From: Syntrophaceae bacterium
GTDB taxonomy: Bacteria; Desulfobacterota; SM23-61
Assembly (NCBI GenBank): GCA_003154025.1
Contig: PMCE01000550.1
Span: 206-6,107 of the forward strand
Length of the DNA stretch: 5,902 nt
Direction: 5' to 3'
Shown: positions 1 to 4,605 of the stretch, in pieces
Layout of the letters: each line of letters opens with the position of its first letter
How positions within the stretch are numbered: the first letter of the stretch is position 1
Position numbers and translations under genes: made by a program
Notes under the pieces: model-generated
What the model was told of the DNA's origin: nothing
Seen by the model: the letters and a program-made list of their open reading frames with translations, nothing else
The model's database searches: none

Positions 1-323
1 GCGTTCATGTTGGTGGAGGTGCCGGACCCGGTTTGGAAAATGTTCAGCACAAATTGGTCGTCGAACCTGCCTTCCATGACCTCCCGAGCGGCGCGCAATA
101 TGGCCCTGCCGGGTTTCGTGCCCAACAGGCGGAGCTTCATGTTCGTTTCCGCGGAGGCAGCTTTGATCATTCCCAGTGCCCGGATAAATTCCCGCGGAAA
201 CCGCATGCCGCTGATAGGAAAGTTTTCATAAGCCCTCTGCGTCTCGGGACCCCAGTAGGCCTTCCGCGGAACGCGCACCTGTCCCATAGAGTCTTTTTCA
301 ACGCGAAATTCTCTGCTTTTCAT
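1..323 (-). CDS. fumC: Class II fumarate hydratase, N-terminal part (runs off the left edge)
   Basis: Only the first 107 codons lie in the window. Reading the minus strand from the ATG at 323-321 gives VEKDSMGQVRVP near residues 8-19, AYWGPETQRAYENFPISG at 22-39 and FQTGSGTSTNMN at 96-107. These are the N-terminal signatures of the fumarase/aspartase superfamily. VEKDSMG and the QTGSGT form (rather than the aspartase-like QGGAGT) point to class II fumarase, which reversibly hydrates fumarate to L-malate in the cytoplasm as an Fe-S-independent homotetramer. The GSGT loop contributes to substrate binding in the family. The catalytic histidine and the signature SS loop lie beyond the edge. The chosen start has AAGGA about nine bases upstream. 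An in-frame ATG at 341-339 would add six residues but has only a weak ribosome site. The gene diverges from the alcohol dehydrogenase. Aspartase is the main alternative and is less likely. Confidence 0.9.
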   Translation of the reverse strand, partial: MKSREFRVEKDSMGQVRVPRKAYWGPETQRAYENFPISGMRFPREFIRALGMIKAASAETNMKLRLLGTKPGRAILRAAREVMEGRFDDQFVLNIFQTGSGTSTNMN

Positions 324-520
324 CCGGGACCATCCTTCCATGCGGGGCTCTTGGCAGAAGTGCTCCGGTCAAGAACGTAAGACAATGATTTCAATAATAA
401 AATGGAAGAAATAAAAAAAGAAAGAAATACGGGGAAGAGTGTATTTTCCGGCCAAAAGAACTGTATTTTAAAGAAGGTGTCAGGAAAGAGGATTCCGCCG
501 AGGGCAGAGCCAATTATCGG

Positions 521-549
521 TTGAATCGGTCCCGGATAGCAGATATATT
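521..549 (+). promoter_or_regulatory. Predicted sigma70-type promoter of the alcohol dehydrogenase
   Basis: TTGAAT at 521-526 (four of six matches to TTGACA) is followed after exactly 17 bases by TATATT at 544-549 (five of six matches to TATAAT). Transcription would start near 556, leaving a leader of about 108 bases before the ATG at 664. This is the best spaced pair in the intergenic region. It is a pattern match only; the organism's sigma preference is unknown. Confidence 0.5.
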
Positions 550-576
550 GTGAGTTGCCCCAGAAAAAATTCGGAG

Positions 577-589
577 TTCGACGTTCGAA
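577..589. promoter_or_regulatory. Short dyad TTCGA-CGT-TCGAA in the dehydrogenase leader, possible operator
   Basis: A five-base inverted repeat with a three-base centre lies about 20-35 bases downstream of the predicted transcription start. It is loosely framed by ATTC (569-572) and GAAT (592-595) within A-rich flanks. Position and symmetry suit a repressor site or a small leader hairpin, but the arms are short and chance occurrence is quite possible. Confidence 0.25.
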
Positions 590-663
590 GTGAATAAAAA
601 ATAATCCTTTGAAGTGGATCGTGAAAAAATTGTAAATAAAAGCCCGGAAAGGAGGAGGCGAAG

Positions 664-1827
664 ATGATGACTCAGGCATACCAGTTTAAGACGACCTCGG
701 TGATCGTCAACGGACCGGGAGCGGCCAAGGAGGCGGGTTCTTTTGCCAAAGGGCTCGGTAAAAAAGCCCTGATCGTAACCGATTCTCATTTGGAGGAGAT
801 CGGACTCCTGAAGGATATCAAAAAAACGCTGGAAACCGCCGGCGTGCCCTTTTCCGTTTACAATAAGGTGGTAACCGAACCGAGCATGCAGCATGCCGAA
901 GAGGGGCTAAAGACATATAAAGAGGCCGGGGCCGACTTTCTGATCTCCGTGGGAGGAGGGAGCCCGATGGATGCGGCCAAGGCCATCGGCGTTTTGGCCA
1001 CGAACGCCGGGAAGATCAGCGATTTCATGGGAGCCAATAAGATCCCCAATCCCGGAGTTCCTCTTCTGGCCATTCCCACTACCGCCGGGACCGGAAGTGA
1101 AGTGACTCCCTTTACCATCATTACCGACACCACCCGGGACGTTAAAATGCTGATTGCCAGCCCCCATATCTTTCCGCGGGTGGCCCTCGTGGACCCCTTG
1201 ATGACTCTGACCTTGCCCCAGGACATCACCGCCGCCACGGGCCTGGATGCCCTGACCCATGCCATCGAAGCGTACGTCTCGGTCAAGGCCCAGCCGATCA
1301 CCGACACCCTCGCCCTCCAGGCCATTCGGACCATCTCCGCCAACCTCCGGCAGGCCTGGTCCAACGGAGACAACCTGGACGCTCGAACCAACATGATGAT
1401 CGGCGCCCTGCAGGCAGGACTGGCCTTTGCCAACTCCTCGGTAGCCCTGGTGCATGGAATGGCCCGCCCCATCGGGGCCTATTTCCACGCGGCCCACGGG
1501 GTCTCCAACGCCTCCCTTCTCCCCCTGGTGATGGAGTTCAGCATTTTGGGCAATCCGCAGAAATACGCCGCCATCGCGGAGGCCATGGGGGAGGTCACCG
1601 AAGGGCTTTCCCCGCTGGATGCCGCTTACCTGTCGGCCGAGGCCGTGCGGCGGTTGAATGACGATTTAAAGGTCCCAACCCTGAAGGGACTGGGGGTGGA
1701 TGAAAAGAAGTTCAACTCGGTGGTCAAACAGATGGCCATCGACGCTATAGCCAGCGGAAGCCCGGGGAACAACCCGCGCAAAGCTACGCAGGAAGAGATC
1801 GTGGAGTTGTATAAGAAAGCCTTCTAA
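664..1827 (+). CDS. Iron-containing (group III) alcohol dehydrogenase, probably NAD-dependent
   Basis: A 387-residue protein, the usual length for the Fe-ADH family (FucO, DhaT, YiaY and methanol dehydrogenase relatives). The N-terminal half is a Rossmann-like nucleotide domain. VTD at residues 38-40 places an Asp where family members select NAD over NADP, and the GGGSPMDAAKAI loop at 97-108 binds the pyrophosphate. PTTAGTGSEVTP (138-149) is the classic second motif. The C-terminal helical half carries the metal set D195, H199, H264 and H278, in TGLDALTHAIE and LVHGMARPIG...HG. One departure from FucO is Arg at 268, where FucO has His267 in the active-site loop; I recall this RP form in a related subfamily. 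The reaction is reversible oxidation of an alcohol to an aldehyde in the cytoplasm; the substrate cannot be read from sequence. AGGAGG at 650-655 sits eight bases before the first of two adjacent ATG codons. The gene is monocistronic and ends against convergent repeat arrays. Confidence 0.95.
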   Translation: MMTQAYQFKTTSVIVNGPGAAKEAGSFAKGLGKKALIVTDSHLEEIGLLKDIKKTLETAGVPFSVYNKVVTEPSMQHAEEGLKTYKEAGADFLISVGGGSPMDAAKAIGVLATNAGKISDFMGANKIPNPGVPLLAIPTTAGTGSEVTPFTIITDTTRDVKMLIASPHIFPRVALVDPLMTLTLPQDITAATGLDALTHAIEAYVSVKAQPITDTLALQAIRTISANLRQAWSNGDNLDARTNMMIGALQAGLAFANSSVALVHGMARPIGAYFHAAHGVSNASLLPLVMEFSILGNPQKYAAIAEAMGEVTEGLSPLDAAYLSAEAVRRLNDDLKVPTLKGLGVDEKKFNSVVKQMAIDAIASGSPGNNPRKATQEEIVELYKKAF

Positions 1828-1841
1828 GAAACATATAGCAC

Positions 1842-1890
1842 GGCGCACGGTATAAGGCATAGGGCGCACGGTTCAAGGCCCAAGGCAGGG
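1842..1890 (+). repeat. Array of seven degenerate heptamers (GG-starting, consensus about GGCNCAA)
   Basis: From 1842 the sequence divides into seven consecutive 7-base units, each beginning GG: for example GGCGCAC at 1842 and again at 1863, GGTATAA at 1849, GGTTCAA at 1870, GGCCCAA at 1877, with GGCAGGG last at 1884. A 21-base super-period is visible because units 1-3 and 4-6 match at 16 of 21 positions. The array starts 15 bases after the dehydrogenase stop codon. It resembles in style the heptameric short tandem repeats described in cyanobacteria, but I cannot identify the family. Confidence 0.8.
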
Positions 1891-1921
1891 AAAATTTCTA
1901 CATAAGAAGTGAAGCTGGGTC

Positions 1922-1956
1922 TCTAGCCCTGTGCCTTGCGCCCTGGGCCCTGCACC
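1922..1956 (-). repeat. Second heptamer array in opposite orientation, overlapping the methyltransferase 3' end
   Basis: Read on the minus strand from 1956 downward, the sequence divides into five consecutive heptamers: GGTGCAG, GGCCCAG, then GGCGCAA and GGCACAG, and a last GGC-starting unit that contains the TAG stop of the methyltransferase. It is the same unit type as the plus-strand array at 1842-1890. The two face each other across 31 bases and form an imperfect inverted repeat that could fold into a long hairpin between the convergent genes. No U-tract follows on either strand, so it is not a standard intrinsic terminator. Confidence 0.8.
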
Positions 1957-2525
1957 TTTTTCGCGATCAGGCTGGCAATTGCCCTGCGCTTGCCCCCCTC
2001 CCTGAATATTCCCTCACGATAAAAGAGAATATGGAATCCTTGGAACAGCCGCAGGAGTTCGTTGGGCTTCAGCAGGTATTTCGTCTTGGAGGGGCCTCCT
2101 GCGGCCATATCTCTCTGATCAGCGGTGTAGGTTTCGAATACCACCATCCCGTCCTTCTTCAGGCCCCCTTTGATTTTGGGAACCAGGCGGCGGTCGAGAA
2201 AATAGAAGTCCAGGATCAAGTCGTACTCTTCCTTGGGAATGACAAAAGCATCGATGTCCGCGGCAACCGTCTTGATCCTGACGCCCCGGGAGAGGGCTGA
2301 TTTTTTCGCCCGATCCAGGGCTGTTCTGGAAATATCGACGGCCTCCACATCAAACCCGTGTTCGGCCAGGAAGACGGCATTTCTTCCCTCCCCGGCGGCC
2401 AGGTCAAGGGCCTTCCCCCCGGGGAAAAAGCGGAGGTATTTTTTTAAAATCGTATTGGCCTCCTGGCCCGGCTTAAATTTTCTATGCCGATATTTCAGGT
2501 CCCAGCGCTTCCGGTCTTTTTCCAT
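1923..2525 (-). CDS. Class I SAM-dependent methyltransferase of unknown substrate
   Basis: A 200-residue protein with a seven-strand Rossmann-type SAM-binding fold. Motif I is ALDLAAGEGRNAVFLAEHG (39-57), the acidic ribose-contacting residue is D64 in VEAVDIS, D90 in VAAD fits motif II, and YDLILDF (101-107) followed by GLKKDGMVVFETYT (121-134) fits strands 4 and 5. Length and the N-terminal RWDLKY segment resemble small stand-alone methyltransferases of the TehB/type 11-12 kind acting on small molecules. The substrate cannot be assigned, and tellurite resistance should not be inferred. GGGAG at 2536-2532 lies six bases before the start, supporting it. The last ten residues (VQGPGRKAQG) and the stop codon come entirely from the heptamer array, so the ancestral protein probably ended near the double Lys at 189-190. 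It is convergent with the alcohol dehydrogenase. Confidence 0.88.
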   Translation of the reverse strand: MEKDRKRWDLKYRHRKFKPGQEANTILKKYLRFFPGGKALDLAAGEGRNAVFLAEHGFDVEAVDISRTALDRAKKSALSRGVRIKTVAADIDAFVIPKEEYDLILDFYFLDRRLVPKIKGGLKKDGMVVFETYTADQRDMAAGGPSKTKYLLKPNELLRLFQGFHILFYREGIFREGGKRRAIASLIAKKVQGPGRKAQG

Positions 2526-2551
2526 TTTTTTCTCCCGGTGGAATTGAATCT

Positions 2552-2560
2552 ATTTTACCA
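2552..2560 (-). promoter_or_regulatory. Possible extended -10 promoter of the methyltransferase
   Basis: On the minus strand, TGG followed by TAAAAT (2560 down to 2552) matches the TGN-TATAAT extended -10 pattern with five of six hexamer bases. Transcription would start near 2545, giving a leader of about 20 bases that includes the GGGAG ribosome site. No recognisable -35 hexamer lies at 17 bases upstream, which is tolerated for extended -10 promoters. This is a weak call on pattern alone. Confidence 0.3.
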
Positions 2561-2650
2561 ACAATCCCCCACTTGGCCCTGCTTCTACGTTCTTTTTCCC
2601 CTCAAAATACTACCTTCACCTTATTTCCTCCGCTCCTTTTTTCCCCGTAA

Positions 2651-2835
2651 ACTAAGAAGAGGTGCATTTCATGCGCCATCATCGGCCCCCAGGCTTCTAT
2701 TCTCATCCAGGGGATCGTCACGCTCATGTACACGCCGACCGGAGCGCCCGGCCCATCATCCAAGGGTTGCACATCCATCCGGCTTTGAGCGGGGTAGTGG
2801 AGGGGGCCTTCACGAATCTCATGCGCCCGCCGTAA
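2651..2835 (+). pseudogene. Frameshifted C-terminal remnant of a dihydrolipoyl-dehydrogenase-like flavoprotein
   Basis: Two plus-strand frames read together give the end of a Pyr_redox_dim (dimerisation) domain. The frame from 2651 reads TKKRCISCAIIGPQASIL and goes on as IQGIVTLMYTP to about 2737. The frame that starts at 2737 reads DRSARPIIQGLHIHPALS and then GVVEGAFTNLMRPP before TAA at 2833-2835. The two halves join if one G was lost where CCGGACC became CCGACC near 2737. IIGPQAS and HxHPxLxE are hallmarks of this family, whose C-terminal His-Glu pair serves catalysis; here the Glu of HPxLxE is Gly (GAG to GGG would be one base change). Nothing homologous is visible upstream of 2651, where TAA stops the frame, so about 390 N-terminal residues are missing. 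An ATG at 2671 with GAGG eight bases upstream opens a 54-residue frame that could be mis-annotated as a small His-rich gene. Mercuric reductase or another family member remains possible as the ancestor. Confidence 0.75.
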
Positions 2836-2902
2836 ACCATGAGGTCCCCAGGAAGCATTTTCCGTGGCAAAAGGTGAATGCCCGGCGTCCAGGAGTGGGG
2901 TT

Positions 2903-3598
2903 ATGAAAGAAATAAATCTTTTGACTCGCAGGTCTCTTCTGAAGGGGGTGGGGCTTCTCACTTCTCTATTCCTTGTCCCCGGAAGATTGCATGCCGCGGA
3001 GGCAGGGGGGACAGCCGACATCTCTCCCCTGGAAGACCTGATGCGGGAGCACGGGGTCCTCAGCCGGGTGCTGCTCATCTACGAAGAGGTCCTCGGCCGG
3101 GTGCGGTCGGGCCGAAGTTTTCCGGCGGAGGTTTTGCAGCGTTCGGCAGACCTCATCCGCCGGTTCATAGAGGATTACCATGAAAAGCTGGAGGAAGAAT
3201 ATCTTTTTCCCCGGTTCGAGAAGGCGGGGAGGCTCGTCGAACTGGTCCGGATTTTGAAGGAACAGCATCAGTCCGGGCGGCGTCTGACCGATTCCATCCT
3301 GGGGTGGGTCCAATCGGGGGAGCCGAAGCAGAAGCAGGAAGAGTTGAGATTGGCCAGGGACCTATCCCTTTTCCTCCGCATGTACCGTCCCCATAAGGCC
3401 CGGGAGGACACGGTCCTTTTTCCGGCGCTGCATTCCCTGGTATCGGCCAAGGATTTCGAACGAATGGGGGATCAATTCGAGGACCGGGAAAAGTCTCTCT
3501 TCGGGGAGAATGGTTTTGGTCAAATCGTCACCAAGGTGGCCGGAATGGAGAGAGACCTGGGCATCTTTGAACTTTCCCGGGTCACGCCAAAGATCTAA
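2903..3598 (+). CDS. Tat-exported hemerythrin-like (HHE) diiron protein
   Basis: A 231-residue protein. The N-terminus has a twin-arginine motif, LTRRSLLKG (7-15), then a hydrophobic stretch GVGLLTSLFLVPG and an LHAAEA cleavage region near 29-34, so export of the folded, metal-loaded protein to the periplasm is expected. The mature part is a four-helix HHE domain with a full apparent diiron ligand set: H50 (REHG), H93 and E97 (HEKLE, before LFP), H122 (EQHQ), H164 and E168 (HKARE, before LFP). This H-HxxxE-H-HxxxE layout is that of hemerythrin-like proteins, which bind or sense O2 or NO or handle iron. AGGAG at 2891-2895 is seven bases before the chosen ATG; an upstream in-frame ATG at 2864 would spoil the Tat signal position. 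The gene lies 67 bases after the flavoprotein remnant and is probably transcribed into the HAD gene. The precise role is unknown. Confidence 0.88.
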   Translation: MKEINLLTRRSLLKGVGLLTSLFLVPGRLHAAEAGGTADISPLEDLMREHGVLSRVLLIYEEVLGRVRSGRSFPAEVLQRSADLIRRFIEDYHEKLEEEYLFPRFEKAGRLVELVRILKEQHQSGRRLTDSILGWVQSGEPKQKQEELRLARDLSLFLRMYRPHKAREDTVLFPALHSLVSAKDFERMGDQFEDREKSLFGENGFGQIVTKVAGMERDLGIFELSRVTPKI

Positions 3599-3692
3599 CC
3601 TGCCAGGCTCCGCAGGGGGAAATGCAATGATCCGGGGGATAAGGGGCGGAGAGCGGGGGATTCCTTCCGAACGCCCGGCAGAGAGTCATGAA

Positions 3693-4313
3693 ATGCTGCC
3701 AAGTCCGGCCATAAAAACCTTGTTCGTCGACGTGGGGGGAGTCCTCCTCACCAACGGCTGGGACCGTTCCATGCGCCGGCGGGCGGCGGAAAAATTTCAG
3801 CTGGATTATGCCGACCTGGATGAACGCCACCATTTGACCTTCGATACCTTTGAGTCGGGCAAGCTGAGCCTGGAGGAATACCTGGAGCGGATTGTCTTTT
3901 TTCAGCCTCGGCCCTTCTCCCGGGAGGAGTTTCAATCCTTCATGTTTTCGCAGTCGAAGCCTCTTCCGGAGATGATCGAGTGGGTCAAGTCCCTGAAGTC
4001 CCGCAATGCGCTCAAGGTGGCGGTGGTCAGCAACGAGGGACGGGAGCTGACGGTTTACCGTGTCCGCACCTTCGGGCTGGCCGAGTTTGTCGATTTCTTC
4101 ATCGTCTCCTGTTTCGTCCACTTCCGCAAACCGGACAAAGACATTTATCGGATGGCGCTGGACATCGCCCAGGTCTCTCCTGACCAGGCGGTCTACTTGG
4201 ACGACCGCCTGATGTTCGTGGAAGTGGCCCGGAGCCTGGGCATCCGGGGGGTCCATCACACCGGTTTGGAGGCCACGAAGGCGGCCCTGGCCTCCTTGGG
4301 GCTTCGGGTTTGA
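3693..4313 (+). CDS. HAD-superfamily (subfamily IA) hydrolase
   Basis: A 206-residue cytoplasmic protein with all four HAD motifs. Motif I is LFVDVGGVLLTNGW (10-23) with the nucleophile D13, motif II is VVSN with S113, motif III is RKPD with K146, and motif IV is VYLDDR with D170 and D171. The insert between motifs I and II fits the helical C1 cap of subfamily IA. The second Asp of the usual DxD motif is Gly15. This occurs in some IA members and may lower or alter phosphatase activity, so the reaction (phosphate ester, phosphonate or other) is open. The start at 3693 puts the nucleophile 12 residues in, typical of the family, with a weak GAGAG at 3681-3685. An in-frame ATG at 3627 has a better GGGGGA ribosome site six bases upstream but adds 22 Gly/Arg-rich residues. 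The frame stays open still further left, to 3510, inside the hemerythrin gene. There is no terminator between it and hemerythrin. Confidence 0.87.
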   Translation: MLPSPAIKTLFVDVGGVLLTNGWDRSMRRRAAEKFQLDYADLDERHHLTFDTFESGKLSLEEYLERIVFFQPRPFSREEFQSFMFSQSKPLPEMIEWVKSLKSRNALKVAVVSNEGRELTVYRVRTFGLAEFVDFFIVSCFVHFRKPDKDIYRMALDIAQVSPDQAVYLDDRLMFVEVARSLGIRGVHHTGLEATKAALASLGLRV

Positions 4314-4321
4314 GGGAGATG

Positions 4322-4347
4322 CAGTTTCTGATCGGGTATAGAAACTG
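4322..4347. repeat. Perfect 8-bp inverted repeat with 10-base loop between the HAD and small-protein genes
   Basis: CAGTTTCT at 4322-4329 pairs perfectly with AGAAACTG at 4340-4347. It begins eight bases after the HAD stop codon and ends 30 bases before the next start codon. No T-run follows, so it is not an intrinsic terminator. It could be an mRNA hairpin that separates the two transcript segments (for example by 3' end protection) or an operator for the downstream pair. Confidence 0.45.
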
Positions 4348-4377
4348 AAGGCTGAATATGAAAATCGGGAGGAGGAG

Positions 4378-4605
4378 ATGGCCAATCGTAGTTCTTCTAA
4401 AGACATCCGCCCCCTGTTCCGGTCGTATGATGTGGAGTCGATGAAGCCCAACGGGATCGACCTCTCTTCCTACGGGGAGGTGAAAAGCCGGACCGGCAAC
4501 ATTTACAGCCGCCTTCGGGCGAAGGACATGCCTTGCGACGGCGGTTGGAGCGGAGAGAATCTGCTGAAATTCAAGGAATGGGTGGAAGGCGGCATGGCCC
4601 CATGA
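4378..4605 (+). CDS. Small conserved protein of unknown function, coupled to the PrpD-like gene
   Basis: A 75-residue soluble protein without a signal peptide or membrane segment. It begins with DIRPLFRSYDVESM (9-22), continues with IDLSSYGEVKS (27-37), and ends with MPCDGGWS (51-58) and FKEWVEGGM (65-73). I recognise this as a small domain found widely in bacterial hypothetical proteins (pattern: PLF..D...M, then D/S-Y-x-x-V, then MPCDG.W...F..W...GM). I know of no established function. The single Cys53 and conserved aromatic residues argue for a compact fold rather than a metal cluster. The start is well supported: GGGAGGAGGAG abuts the ATG, with a GGGAGG core at 4367-4372. Its stop overlaps the start of the MmgE/PrpD gene as ATGA, implying translational coupling and perhaps a shared task. 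Confidence 0.82.
   Translation: MANRSSSKDIRPLFRSYDVESMKPNGIDLSSYGEVKSRTGNIYSRLRAKDMPCDGGWSGENLLKFKEWVEGGMAP

Larger units (their letters stand above)
324..663. other. AT-rich divergent intergenic region between fumC and the alcohol dehydrogenase
   Basis: There is no convincing gene in these 340 bases. The open frames here read as low-complexity Phe/Ser/Lys-rich peptides and run on into the flanking genes on the wrong strand. Positions 380-480 and 560-640 are rich in A on the plus strand, unlike the GC-rich genes. The right part holds a sigma70-like promoter (521-549), a short dyad (577-589) and the strong AGGAGG ribosome site at 650-655 for the dehydrogenase. For the leftward fumC transcript I see only a -10-like TATTAT within about 394-400 on the minus strand, with no matching -35, so I do not call a fumC promoter. 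Confidence 0.6.

Noticed and set aside
320..894. Minus-strand frames across the fumC-adh intergenic region
   Set aside because: The translations are Phe/Ser-rich products of A-rich intergenic DNA, overlap the dehydrogenase on the wrong strand and lack ribosome sites.
858..1497. Two long minus-strand frames (204 and 196 codons) opposite the alcohol dehydrogenase
   Set aside because: They are antisense shadows of a well-supported gene, with Gly/Arg/Ser-rich translations and no motifs.
1842..1956. CRISPR array
   Set aside because: The units are only 7 bases, contiguous and degenerate, with no spacers.
1828..1956. Rho-independent terminator between the convergent genes
   Set aside because: The facing arrays can pair, but imperfectly and with a loop of about 30 bases, and no T-run follows on either strand.
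2671..2835. 54-residue His-rich ORF with GAGG eight bases before its ATG
   Set aside because: Its C-terminal part is the LHIHPALS end of a dihydrolipoyl-dehydrogenase-like domain, and the preceding part of that domain continues in the neighbouring frame. It is better read as the shifted end of a pseudogene than as a functional small protein.
2602..3078. Minus-strand open frame of 158 codons with a protein-like composition
   Set aside because: Its 5' half is antisense to the hemerythrin gene and its 3' half is antisense to the flavoprotein remnant, which accounts for the plausible composition. It has no ribosome site near its start and no family I recognise.
3582..4451. 289-codon minus-strand frame opposite the HAD gene
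   Set aside because: It is a shadow generated by the GC-rich codon use of the HAD gene, which has all four catalytic motifs on the plus strand.
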